From the NCBI RefSeq assembly GCF_026339995.1, contig NZ_JAPEPT010000005.1:620001-684000 (forward strand): DNA of 64,000 nt, read 5' to 3'. This DNA comes from Streptomyces sp. NBC_01481. Lineage in GTDB: Bacteria; Actinomycetota; Actinomycetes; Streptomycetales; Streptomycetaceae. Positions 40,087 through 51,428 of the stretch are shown here, piece by piece (the stretch's first letter is position 1; the number at the start of each line of letters is the position of its first letter). The notes below the pieces were generated by a model, which was given only the letters and a program-made list of their open reading frames with translations, made no database searches and was not told where the DNA came from. Made by a program: the position numbers and the translations under genes.

Positions 40087-41358
40087 ATGACCGAACTCCT
40101 CAAGGAACGGCCGGCGCAGACGGTGCGGCCCGGCGCCGAAGGGCCGGACGAATCCCCGGAAGTGCGCCGCAACACCTCGTCGGTGCATGCCACGGATCTG
40201 CTCGCGCTCGCGGGCGCCGCGGTGGGCGCCCTCGCGCTGACGGCACTCCTGTTCACCTGGATCGCGCCGTTCGACTCGATCCTGGGCTTCGTGGTCGTCG
40301 CCTATGTGCTCTTCCTCGGCGTCTACGCCGTGCTCGTCTCCTTCGACGAGAACAGCGTGGCAGTACGGGACAAGGTCGCGGCGGTGCTGTGGCAGAGCCT
40401 CGCCACGCTGCTGCTCGCGTCGCTGGTCCTGGTGGTCGCGTACACCCTGTGGCGCGGCAAGTCCGCTCTGGTGCACCTCAACTTCTTCACCGAGGACATG
40501 TCGCGCACCGGCCCGCTGCAGCCGCTCACCGACGGCGGCGTCCTGCACGCGATCGTCGGCACGCTGGAGCAGATCGCCATCTCGCTGGCGATCACCGTGC
40601 CGCTCGGGCTTGCGTGCGCGGTGTTCCTCAACGAAGTGCCGGGCCGGTACGCCCGGTTCGTACGCACGATCGTCGAGGCGATGACCGCGCTGCCGTCCAT
40701 CGTGGCGGGCCTGTTCATCTACGCCACGGTGATCCTCATCCTCGGCGTCGACAAATCCGGGTCCGCCGCCGCGCTGGCGCTCAGCGTGATGATGCTGCCC
40801 ATCATCATCCGCGCCTCCGACGTGGTCATCCGGCTGGTGCCGGGCTCGCTGCGCGAGGCGTCCTACGCCCTGGGTGCGAGCCAGTGGCGCACGGTCTGGA
40901 CCGTGGTGCTGCCCACGGCACGCTCCGGGCTCACCACCGCGGTGATCCTGGGCACCGCGCGCGGGATCGGCGAAACCTCGCCGGTGCTGCTCACCTCCGG
41001 CTTCGCAGCCGACCTGAACCTCAATCCGCTGACCCGTCCGCAGGTCTCACTGCCGCTCGCGACCTTCGAGTTGGTGAGATCGCCCCAGCCCAGCATGATC
41101 GCCCGCGGGTTCGGCTCCGCAGCCCTGCTGATGGCTCTCGTGCTGCTGCTGTTCATCGTGGCCCGGGTGGTCGGCGGACGCGGTCCCGGTGCGCTGACCC
41201 GTAGCCAGCAGCACCGGCGCGTGGTCGCGTCCCGCCGCGACGCCGAGCGCATGGGCAAGCGCGCCCGGCTCGTGCCGCAAGCGGCCGCGGTGGCCGGGGG
41301 TTTGCCGAACCCCGAGCCGGACGCCCGGCCCGGTGGCCCAGGCAGCCCCTCCGGCTGA
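40087..41358 (+). CDS. pstA: PstA-type ABC transporter permease
   Basis: 423 residues from ATG at 40087. It has a long N-terminal region, several membrane spans, the EAA loop EASYALGASQWRTVWTVVLP and TARGIGETSPVLLTSG, and MTALPSIVAGLFIYATVILIL. It is about 120 residues longer than a usual PstA: extra N-terminal helices (DLLALAGAAVGALALTALLF; DSILGFVVVAYVLFLGVYAVL) and a basic C-terminal tail (RRDAERMGKRARLVPQ). It pairs with PstC upstream. Confidence 0.88.
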   Translation: MTELLKERPAQTVRPGAEGPDESPEVRRNTSSVHATDLLALAGAAVGALALTALLFTWIAPFDSILGFVVVAYVLFLGVYAVLVSFDENSVAVRDKVAAVLWQSLATLLLASLVLVVAYTLWRGKSALVHLNFFTEDMSRTGPLQPLTDGGVLHAIVGTLEQIAISLAITVPLGLACAVFLNEVPGRYARFVRTIVEAMTALPSIVAGLFIYATVILILGVDKSGSAAALALSVMMLPIIIRASDVVIRLVPGSLREASYALGASQWRTVWTVVLPTARSGLTTAVILGTARGIGETSPVLLTSGFAADLNLNPLTRPQVSLPLATFELVRSPQPSMIARGFGSAALLMALVLLLFIVARVVGGRGPGALTRSQQHRRVVASRRDAERMGKRARLVPQAAAVAGGLPNPEPDARPGGPGSPSG

Positions 41359-41445
41359 GACCCGTCGAGCCCCGCACGGCTCCCACCCCGCCCCGCGGAT
41401 TCCGCACCGCCCTGTACCGACGACACCGACCAGGAGTCACCTGCC

Positions 41446-43187
<1,742 letters not shown>

Positions 43188-43191
<4 letters not shown>

Positions 43192-45719
43192 TCGCAGCGC
43201 TCCGCCGCTTCCTGCGGACGACGTCCGTCGTCGCGCTCGTCCTGCTCACCGCGGTGATCTGTGCCGTCGCCGTGACCATGCCTTCCCGGCCGGCCGACGC
43301 CGCCGACCAGAGGTCCGCGGTGACCGTCTCCGGACGGGGTCCGTACGCGAACCTGAAGGTGACCGTCAGCCAGACCCGGAACCTGGTCAACCAGGTGGTG
43401 AAGGTCTCCTGGAAGGGCGGCGCACCCACGGTCTCGGACACCACGTACGCGGCCAACTACCTCCAGATCATGCAGTGCTGGGGGGACAGCCCCGACAAGT
43501 GCCAGTTCGGCGGCTCGTCCGCGCAGGACACGGCCGGCACCGCCGGTGCGTACACCAACACCCGGCAGCTGACCTACGGCGGACTGAAGGACCCGGACCA
43601 GACGCTCCCGCCGCCCACCAGCACCGGTATCTCGTACGTCCCGTTCAAGTCGGCGACCGGCGATGTGATCACGAAGGGGAACTGGAACGAGTTCTACGAC
43701 GTGAGCACCACGAACGAGACCCCTTACGCCCGCAGCGGCCCCGACGGCAAGGGCGAGGTGTACTTCGAGGCCCAGACGGCCCTGGAGGCGCCCGGTCTGG
43801 GCTGCGGCGAGGTGGCGGCCGGTGCCTCGAACGCGACGGCCGGCCGGCCCTGCTGGCTGGTCATCGTGCCGCGCGGCGAGAGCGAGGTGGACGGCAGCTC
43901 GTACCACTCCCAGCCGAGCGGGCTCCTGCAGTCCTCGCCGCTCACCGCGAGCAACTGGAAGCACCGGCTCGTCGTGCCGCTCGGGTTCGAGCCGATGGGC
44001 AGTTTCTGCCCGATCGGCGCCGACGAGCGCAGCACCCTCGGCCACGAGATCGCCGCCGAGGCCATCGCCCGCTGGCAGCCCGCCCTGTGCCAGTCGGCGA
44101 GCAAGACGATCTACGGCTTCGCCCAGGTGACCGACGACACCGCCCGGGCCAAGCTGGTCTCCGGCAAGCCCGGACTGGTCTTCCTCGGTCGCCCTGCCAC
44201 CGCCGGCCAGGTGCCGTCCGGCCGGCGTCCCGTCTATGCGCCCATGACGCTGTCCGGGCTGACCATCGGCTTCTTCGTCGAGAGCCAGGCCGGTTTCAAC
44301 GCACCGGGTGCGGTCACGGCGCGCAACGGAACACGGCTGACCGGACTCAATCTCACCCCAAGGCTGGTCGCCAAGCTGCTCACCGAGTCGTACCAGGACG
44401 GCAATTCGCGCCTCGCGCCGAGCACCGCCGAGAATCCGTTCAACCTGGCCCGCGACCCGGAGTTCATCAAGTACAACCCGGATTACAAGGACCTCGAATT
44501 CCGCGGCAGCCTCGGCGACGTGCTCGTACCCGAGGCGATCTCGGACGCGGCGTGGGAGCTGTGGAGCTGGTTGGACAAGGACCCGGCCGCCCGGGAGTTC
44601 CTGAGCGGCACCGCCGACAATCAGGGGCGGTACGGCAGTCGGGACTTCTCCGGGATGAAGGTCAACCCGCGCTACCGGAACGTCGAACTGCCGAGGAACG
44701 AGTTCCCGAAGAGCGACCCGTTCTGCCAGGAGTTCCCGAACAACCCGGGCCAGCCGCCGCTGTGCATCCAGGACAAGCATCCGTACGCCTCCGACATGCA
44801 CACCGCCGCCCGCGCCGCCGCCCGCGGCGACACCCTGGCCCGCGCGAGCTGGGACAACACCAGTACGCCGCCCGGCTACAAGAAGACCCCGCCGCAGACC
44901 GCCGGCAAGCGCGCCGTCCTCGCCCTGACCGACACCGCGACGGCCGCCCGCTACGGGCTGGTGACCGCGAAGCTCCAGAACGCCGCGGGCCGGTTCGTGG
45001 GCCCCGACACCGCCGGTCTGCTCGCGGGCCAGGCGGCGATGAAGCCCAGCGGGGTCACGGGAGTTGTGAGCCCGAACCCGACCACGAAGGCTGCGAACGC
45101 CTACCCGCTCACCCTGCTCACCTACGCCGCGACCGTGCCCGAACAGCTGACCAAGAAGGAGGGCCAGGACTACGCGGCCTTCCTGAAGTACGCGGTGGGC
45201 AACGGGCAGCGGCCAGGAGTGTCGGCCGGAACCCTCCCGGAGGGGTACGCCCCGCTGCCGGGGAGCGTGCGTGCCGTGGCGCGTGCCGCCGCCGACGCCA
45301 TCGCGTCCCGGGCCGGCACCTCGCCGTCGACTTCCGGCCCCGGAGGTGACACCGGCGGCGCCGGCACGGGCTCGTCCGGGGGCGGCACCGCAGGCGGTGG
45401 CGGGGGTGACGCGAGCGGCGGTGGCGGCGGCCAGGCCGCCGGCCGGCCGAGTCCGGCCGGTACCAAGGCGTCCCCGAACGCGACCACGAAGCCGACCGGA
45501 TCGCCGTCCGCCGCGGCAGCCGCCGCCTCCGACGAACCGATCATCCGCACTCCGGCCTGGGCGCTCGGCGCTGTGCGCTACGCCCTCCTGATCGCGCTCA
45601 TCGTCGGGCTCGCCGCCGCGGTCAGCGGCCCCCTCCTGCCGAGGGTGCTGCCGCGGCTGTCGGCAGGTCTGTCGGCCTGGCGCGCCGGGGCCAACAAGCC
45701 CGGCAGCGAAGGGAGGTGA
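43188..45719 (+). CDS. Large membrane-anchored surface protein related to PstS
   Basis: 843 residues from ATG at 43188. The signal peptide RTTSVVALVLLTAVICAVAVTMPSRPADA is followed by a long extracellular region containing KLVSGKPGLVFLGRPATAGQV, MTLSGLTIGFFVESQAGFN and LTPRLVAKLLTESYQDG, which recalls the two-lobe binding-protein fold, with inserted Cys pairs. A Ser/Gly/Thr linker leads to the C-terminal helix YALLIALIVGLAAAVSGPLL and a short basic tail. It is probably a cell-surface partner of the preceding PstS-like protein. Ligand unknown. Confidence 0.7.
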
Positions 45720-45771
45720 TGCCCGGACTCGAATCATCGACAGGTCCGCGCCAACGAACTGTCTGAACGCC

Positions 45772-45792
45772 GCGCCGGGCACCACCCGGCGC
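45772..45792 (+). other. Hairpin between two PstS-like genes
   Basis: GCGCCGGG (45772-45779) and CCCGGCGC (45785-45792) are perfect 8-bp arms around a 5-base loop, 24 bases before the next start. It may reduce read-through or mask nothing; its role is open. Confidence 0.55.
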
Positions 45793-45816
45793 AAGCCTAT
45801 CCGAGAGGTAACGCAC

Positions 45817-46815
45817 GTGAACAAGAGGAAGATAGCCCTCGCCGCTGTCGGCATCACCGGTCTCCTCACCGGCACCGTCTGCGCCAGCCAGGCCGTCGCC
45901 GACCCCTCCGGGCCGCCGCCCTACCGCCAGCTCTCCGGTGTCGGCTCCGACACCACGCAGGACGTGATGAACGGCCTGGCCAACGCCATCACCGTCGGCG
46001 GCCAGAAGGTCATCGGCTCGTACGACGCCACCGGCTCGGCCCAGATCACCACCAAGGACCCCGCCACCACCCCGGGCTGCACCGTCAACCGCCCGAACGG
46101 GTCGAGCGCCGGACGCACCGCCCTGCTGAACTCCCTGCAGGCGGCCAACGGCTGTCTGGACTTCTCCCGCTCGTCCAGCCTGAACCTGGGCGCCGCGAAC
46201 CCGGGACTGACCTATGTCCCGTTCGCCGTGGACGCGGTGAGCTACTCGATCACGCCCACCAGCACGGTGCCGCGCAAGCTCTCCCTGGCCGACCTCAAGG
46301 CCATCTACCACTGCGACCCCAACTACGTGGGCACCGCTCCCAACTTCAGCCTCACGGTGTACCTGCCGCAGGCGGGCTCGGGCACCCGTAGCTTCTGGGA
46401 GTCCACGATGGGGATCACCGACGCCGACGTGGTCGCCGGCGTCTACCCCTGCATCAAGGACACCAAGGCCGGCGCCCCCGTCCAGGAGCACGACGGCCGT
46501 GTCCTCGACGACAAGTCGATCGTCCCGTTCTCCATCGCGCAGTACAACTCGCAGGCGACGCAGACCATCGCCGACCTCCGCGGCCGCGCGATCCTCGGCA
46601 CCATCGACAACCTCGCGCCGAACACCCTCAACAGCAACTTCGGTGTGAAGCGCGACGTCTACAACGTCATCCCGACCAGCAAGATCGGGACGGCGCCGTG
46701 GAGCACCGTCTTCGTCGGCTCGAACGCTCTGATCTGCCAGCAGCCGACCGTGATCAACACCTACGGCTTCGCGACCAACGCGAACTGCGGCGACACCAGC
46801 AAGCAGACCCCCTGA
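45817..46815 (+). CDS. Secreted PstS-like phosphate-binding domain protein
   Basis: 332 residues from GTG at 45817 with GAGAGG upstream. The signal peptide KIALAAVGITGLLTGTVCASQAVA is followed by the binding-protein marks QLSGVGSDTTQDVMNGLANAI, GLTYVPFAVDAVSYSI, LADLKAIYHCDPNYVG and LPQAGSGTRSFWESTMG (anion-loop type). It has no lipobox and no C-terminal helix, so it is likely released or held by partners. It is the third PstS-like protein in one operon. Confidence 0.8.
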   Translation: MNKRKIALAAVGITGLLTGTVCASQAVADPSGPPPYRQLSGVGSDTTQDVMNGLANAITVGGQKVIGSYDATGSAQITTKDPATTPGCTVNRPNGSSAGRTALLNSLQAANGCLDFSRSSSLNLGAANPGLTYVPFAVDAVSYSITPTSTVPRKLSLADLKAIYHCDPNYVGTAPNFSLTVYLPQAGSGTRSFWESTMGITDADVVAGVYPCIKDTKAGAPVQEHDGRVLDDKSIVPFSIAQYNSQATQTIADLRGRAILGTIDNLAPNTLNSNFGVKRDVYNVIPTSKIGTAPWSTVFVGSNALICQQPTVINTYGFATNANCGDTSKQTP

Positions 46816-46908
46816 CGCAGCCGCAGCACCTGCGTAGTTACTCAACCCCCCATGCCTGATTCATCGCTTTCGCCACTTTCGAATCCTTCAAAGAAGGAGA
46901 GCACGACT

Positions 46909-48483
46909 GTGTGGAAGAACACCCTCTCGCGAACCCTGGCGGGCGGTCTCGCGAGCCTGGTCGCCGTGCTTGCAGGCGGCCTGATCCTGGCTCCGTCGGC
47001 GCACGCCGCCGACATCGGCACCGCAGTGATCACCCCGGCGACCGGCTCCGACGTCTCCAGCATGACGCTGACCACGTCCGGCCCCTGCCCGGCCAACGCC
47101 ACCAACGTCATTGTCTCGGTGACCGGTTCGGGCTTCCCGGCCGGCGGCCAGAACGTGGTCGGCAACTCGCCGATCAGCACCTACGGATCGACGGCGGACG
47201 GCGGGCTCATCATCCCGCTCTCCCAGACGATGCGTGACTACGCCAACACGGCGGGCTTCACCAACCTGACCGGCAAGTACAGCTTCCAGGTCACCTGCCG
47301 GACAGCCTTCAACGGCACCAGCCTCGGTGACTTCCCGGCGGCGGTCTGGTTCACGTCCAACACGGCGTACCAGAACACCGACCCGGCCGTGAAGACCGAC
47401 ACCACCACCTCCCTCGCGGTGTCCCCGGCCAGCCCGGTCACCGCAGGTACTCCCGTGACGCTGACCGCGACCGTCGGCCCGGCCGGCGCCGCGGGCACCG
47501 TGCAGTTCAAGGACAACGGCGCCGCGCTGGGCAACCCGGTGAACGTCTCCGGCGGCCAGGCCGCGCTCACCACGAGCAGCCTGGGCGCGGGCAGCCACTC
47601 GCTGACGGCCGCCTTCACGCCGAGCAGCACCGCCTACAACGCGTCCGCGTCCGCCGCAGTCGCTTACACGGTCAACACCGCTCCGGCGACCGCGACCACG
47701 ACCGCGCTGGCCGTCTCGCCGGCCGGCACCGCGGCCCAGTACAGCCCGGTCAGCATGTCGGCCACGGTGGCGCCCGCCTCGGCCGCCGGTTCCGTGAAGT
47801 TCCAGGACACCGTGGGCGGCACCACCACCACGCTGGCCACGGTGCCGGTCGCCGCCGGTCAGGCCGCCTACACCACCAGCAGCCTGGGCGCGGGTGACCA
47901 CACCTTCTCGGCGGTCTTCGTCCCGACGAACCCGGCCGCGTACCTCGGCTCCGACTCCGGTGCCGTTCCGTACGTGATCGGCGCCTTCGCCGGTGTCACC
48001 GCCTCGCAGGACATCACCACCACCGTCGAAGCCGGTGCGCTCGTCATCAGCGTCGACAACCCGCATGTCACCCTGCCTTCCCCGGTGCTCAACGCCAACG
48101 GTGACCTGCTGTCCACCACGGGCGCGATCAACCCGGTCACGCTCACCGACACCCGTGCCGGTAACCCGGGCTGGTCCGTCAGCGGCCAGCTGACCGACTT
48201 CTCGGACGGCGGTACGCACCTGATCAACGGTCAGAACCTCGGCTGGACGCCGAAGCTGATCGACAAGGGCGCGTCCCAGACCGTCACGCCGGGTGCTGCC
48301 GTCGCGGCCGCCAACGGTGTCGCCCCCGCGGACGCGGGCACGGCCGGACTCAAGTCCTCCCGTTCCCTCGCCAACGGAACCGGCCTGGGCACCGCCCACG
48401 TCGGGGCGGACCTGGCTCTCAACGCGCCCACCTCGACCGTGGCCGGCACCTACACCGCCACGCTCACCCTGACGGCCATCTGA
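46909..48483 (+). CDS. WxL-like surface protein with shared module and Ig-like repeats
   Basis: 524 residues from GTG at 46909 with AAGGAG nine bases upstream. It has a signal peptide (ending SAHA near residue 33), then the shared module at about 34-155 (GSGFPAGGQNVV; TMRDYANTAGFT; CRTAFNGTSLGDF), then two bacterial Ig-like repeats (SLAVSPASPVTAGTPVTLTAT; ALAVSPAGTAAQYSPVSMSAT). The C-terminal domain carries WxL-type marks: NPVTLTDTRAGNPGWSVSG, NLGWTPKLI and the ending GTYTATLTLTAI. WxL domains bind peptidoglycan non-covalently in low-GC Gram-positives, with DUF916 partners. The next gene encodes such a partner. Confidence 0.75.
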   Translation: MWKNTLSRTLAGGLASLVAVLAGGLILAPSAHAADIGTAVITPATGSDVSSMTLTTSGPCPANATNVIVSVTGSGFPAGGQNVVGNSPISTYGSTADGGLIIPLSQTMRDYANTAGFTNLTGKYSFQVTCRTAFNGTSLGDFPAAVWFTSNTAYQNTDPAVKTDTTTSLAVSPASPVTAGTPVTLTATVGPAGAAGTVQFKDNGAALGNPVNVSGGQAALTTSSLGAGSHSLTAAFTPSSTAYNASASAAVAYTVNTAPATATTTALAVSPAGTAAQYSPVSMSATVAPASAAGSVKFQDTVGGTTTTLATVPVAAGQAAYTTSSLGAGDHTFSAVFVPTNPAAYLGSDSGAVPYVIGAFAGVTASQDITTTVEAGALVISVDNPHVTLPSPVLNANGDLLSTTGAINPVTLTDTRAGNPGWSVSGQLTDFSDGGTHLINGQNLGWTPKLIDKGASQTVTPGAAVAAANGVAPADAGTAGLKSSRSLANGTGLGTAHVGADLALNAPTSTVAGTYTATLTLTAI

Positions 48484-48617
48484 CCCACCCGGATGGTCAC
48501 GGGGCGGCGGCACTGCCCCCCAGGTAAGCCGCCCCGGGCCGGGGCGGGCAGCGATGCCCGCCCCGGCCGCCCACCCACCCCGCTCCACCCGTCCCGCGCC
48601 CGAACGGACGACCCGAC

Positions 48618-50465
48618 ATGATCACGACCTCAGCCCGCCGCATCGCCGCCGTCCTGGCCGCATGCCTTCTCGCCGTCCTCCCGGCCGCAGCCGGAGCCGC
48701 GTCGGCCGCCGCCCCGGTTCCGGCCACCCGGCCCGGCGACGGCGGACAGGGGCGTACGACCTTCGGTGTCCAGCCGTCGGCCGCGAAGAAGCCCGACGCG
48801 CGGCCCCACTTCTCGTACGGGGCGACCCCCGGCGCCGTCGTCAAGGACCACATCGCCGTCCACAACTACGGCAAGAAGCCGCTCACCCTGCGCGTGTACG
48901 CCGGCGACGCCTTCACCACCGCCGACGGCGGCTTCGACCTGTTCGCGGCGAACCACAAGCCCACCGACGTGGGCTCCTGGGTGAAGCTCGGCAAGAACGT
49001 GCTGAGCGTGCCCGGCCGGTCCCACGTCATCGTGCCCTTCACCCTGACCGTCCCGCAGAAGGTGACCCCCGGGGACCACACCGGCGGCATCGTTGCCTCG
49101 CTCTCGGCGGTACGCACCGACAAGAAGGGCAGCAAGGTCGCGGTCGACCAGCGGGTCGGCGCGCGGATCTACCTGCGGGTTGCAGGGGAGCTCAAGCCCC
49201 GTCTCACCGTCGAGGGCCTGCACACGGCCTACCACGGCACGGCCAACCCCTTCGGCACCGGATCCGCGACCGTCACGTACACCGTGCGCAACACCGGCAA
49301 TGTCCGGCTGGCAGCCCGTCAAGCGGTGCGCGTACGCGATCTGTTCGGCGGCGGTACGAAGGTGGCTGCCCCTCGTGACATCCCCGAGCTGCTGCCCGGC
49401 GCCGCCGTGAAGATCACGGCTTCGGCCACGGGCGTCCTCCCGGCCATGCGCGACACCACCACGGTCACCGTCGACCCCAGGCCCGTACGCGGCGACATCA
49501 AGCACCGTGTGCTGCCACGGGTCACGCGGGTCGAGGACTTCTGGGCCTTGCCGTGGGCGCTGCTGGCTCTGCTGCTGGTCGCCGCCGGAGCCTTGACGCT
49601 CCTGCTCGTACGCAGGCGTCGGCGGCGCGGCGCGGGCACGAGCGCACCGGAGCCGCGCCCTGCCGCGGCCAGGTCGAAGCAGGCCGTCGGCCTCGCGGCG
49701 ATCCTGCTCACCGCCGGAGCGGTTGTCGCGGGCGCACCTGCCGACGCCCGGGCGGCGGAGTCCGGAGGACTCGCGGTCAGCCCTGCGCGGGGGAGCGACG
49801 CCCAGCCCATCACGCTCAGTTCCGCCGCGCCCTGCCCCGCGAAGACCGCCAACGTCATCGCCCGCGTCACCGGAGCGGGATTCCCCCGCGAAGGCCAGAT
49901 CGTCGTCGGCAACGCCCCGCTCGCGACCTATCCGAAGGTGCCCGGCGGCGGCCTGTCGATCCCGCTCACGTACACGATGCGGGACTACGCCAGTACGGCC
50001 GGCTTCACCGCACTGCGCGGCACCTACACCTTCACGGTCAGCTGCCTCAAGGGCGCATTCGACCTGACGAGTCTGCGGGACTTCACGGGGTCCCTGCGGT
50101 TCACCGCGAAAGACGCGTACCGGGACGGTACGCGGGTCGCGGTCAAGGCTCCGGACGCCAAGGCGCCGGGGCAATCAGAGCAGCCCGTACCGCCGACCGT
50201 GTCGGGGGGCGGTACGGGCGCTGAAACAGGGAGCGCGGCGGGCGCCGGGGCGGGGGCGGGGGCGCCTTCCGTGCCCGCGAACGGGTCCGCCGCACCCGCG
50301 GGTGCGCCCGCCGCGACGGAAGCCGCCGCCCAGGACTCCGACACCTCGCTCGTCGCCTGGTCGGTGACCGGTTTCGCCGCCGCCCTGCTGGCACTCCTCA
50401 TGGGTGCGGCTCACTGGGTGCGGGGACGCCGGGCGCGCGCCGCCGAGCCCGAGCCGGGCGACTGA
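48618..50465 (+). CDS. DUF916 (WxL-interacting) protein fused to a second secreted module
   Basis: 615 residues from ATG at 48618. Residues 1-32 or so are a signal peptide. About 45-290 is a DUF916-type domain (FSYGATPGAVVKDHIAVHNYG; PGDHTGGIVASL; GARIYLRVAGELKPRL; VRNTGNVRL). About 310-332 is a membrane helix ending RRRRRR. Residues 355-380 or so (QAVGLAAILLTAGAVVAGAPADARA) look like a second, internal signal peptide. This is followed by the shared module (about 381-505) and a C-terminal helix (about 585-607). It therefore reads as a fusion of a WxL-interacting protein and a module protein. The internal signal sequence would act as a membrane anchor or be cut. Confidence 0.75.
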   Translation: MITTSARRIAAVLAACLLAVLPAAAGAASAAAPVPATRPGDGGQGRTTFGVQPSAAKKPDARPHFSYGATPGAVVKDHIAVHNYGKKPLTLRVYAGDAFTTADGGFDLFAANHKPTDVGSWVKLGKNVLSVPGRSHVIVPFTLTVPQKVTPGDHTGGIVASLSAVRTDKKGSKVAVDQRVGARIYLRVAGELKPRLTVEGLHTAYHGTANPFGTGSATVTYTVRNTGNVRLAARQAVRVRDLFGGGTKVAAPRDIPELLPGAAVKITASATGVLPAMRDTTTVTVDPRPVRGDIKHRVLPRVTRVEDFWALPWALLALLLVAAGALTLLLVRRRRRRGAGTSAPEPRPAAARSKQAVGLAAILLTAGAVVAGAPADARAAESGGLAVSPARGSDAQPITLSSAAPCPAKTANVIARVTGAGFPREGQIVVGNAPLATYPKVPGGGLSIPLTYTMRDYASTAGFTALRGTYTFTVSCLKGAFDLTSLRDFTGSLRFTAKDAYRDGTRVAVKAPDAKAPGQSEQPVPPTVSGGGTGAETGSAAGAGAGAGAPSVPANGSAAPAGAPAATEAAAQDSDTSLVAWSVTGFAAALLALLMGAAHWVRGRRARAAEPEPGD

Positions 50466-50517
50466 ACATCACCACCATCCATACCTCTTGAACCATCAGT
50501 CACAGGGAGAGAACACC

Positions 50518-51414
50518 GTGTCCATCACAACCAAGTCCCGCACCTTGATATCCCGGCCGGCCGCCGTCCTGCTCGGATCGCTGATCGCGGCGTCCGGCGC
50601 GGCCGGGGTGCTCACCGCGACCGCCGCGCACGCCGAGGTCGTCGGTTCGGCGGAGGTGTCCCCGGCCACCGGCACGGACACCAGCGGGATTTCGCTGACC
50701 ACGTCGAAGGCGTGCCCGGACGCGGCCACGAACCTCATCGTCGCGGTGAAGGGCTCGGGCTTCCCGGCCGAGGGCCAGAACGTGGTGAGCAACTCGCCGC
50801 TCAGTGCCTACACGACCACCTCGGGCGGCGGCATCGTGGTGCCGCTGACGCAGACGATGCGTGACTACGCCAGTACGGCGGGGTTCACCACGCTGCAGGG
50901 CCGCTACGACTTCACGGTGACCTGCCGCACCGCCTTCAACGGCACCAGCCTCGGCGACTTCACCGCGCCGATCTGGTTCACCTCCAACACCGCGTACCGC
51001 AACACCGACCCCGCCGGGCCGACGGCCACGCCGTCCTCCTCGGCGCCCACCGGCACCGCCTCCCCGTCGCCCACGGGGACCGCCTCGCCGACCGACACCG
51101 CGTCTCCGACGGACACCGCGTCGCCCACCGACACGACGCTGCCGACCGACACCGCGTCGCCCACCGACACGACGCTGCCGACCGACCCCGCCGCCCCGAC
51201 GGACACCGCGACCCCGGGCGGCGGCTCCCAGGGCATCTCCACCGATGTCAGCGGCGGCGGTTCGGGCGGCGGCAAGGGATCCCTGGCGGCCACCGGCACC
51301 GACATCGCGATGGCCGGCGTGGCTTCGGCCCTCCTCGTGGCGACGGGCATCACGGTCGTGCGGCGCAGCCGCCGGCGCGAGGAGTTCCCCGTCACCGACA
51401 CCCCGAACGTCTGA
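50518..51414 (+). CDS. LAATG sortase-substrate surface protein with the shared module
   Basis: 298 residues from GTG at 50518, with GGGAGA upstream. The signal peptide ends ATAAHA near residue 39. The shared module follows (GSGFPAEGQNVVSNSPLSAY; TMRDYASTAGFTTLQGRYDF). Next is a low-complexity Thr/Ser/Pro stalk of repeated TDTASPTDT units, then the sorting signal GSLAATGTDIAMAGVASALLVATG ending RRSRRREEF. LAxTG is the class E sortase motif of Streptomyces. The adjacent sortase-like gene lacks the catalytic residues, so a housekeeping sortase elsewhere would have to act on it. Confidence 0.85.
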   Translation: MSITTKSRTLISRPAAVLLGSLIAASGAAGVLTATAAHAEVVGSAEVSPATGTDTSGISLTTSKACPDAATNLIVAVKGSGFPAEGQNVVSNSPLSAYTTTSGGGIVVPLTQTMRDYASTAGFTTLQGRYDFTVTCRTAFNGTSLGDFTAPIWFTSNTAYRNTDPAGPTATPSSSAPTGTASPSPTGTASPTDTASPTDTASPTDTTLPTDTASPTDTTLPTDPAAPTDTATPGGGSQGISTDVSGGGSGGGKGSLAATGTDIAMAGVASALLVATGITVVRRSRRREEFPVTDTPNV

Positions 51415-51428
51415 GGCGGAGGCCGACC

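Noticed and set aside
51050..51220. CRISPR-like regular repeats
   Set aside because: They are in-frame coding repeats of a Thr/Ser/Pro stalk without spacers.
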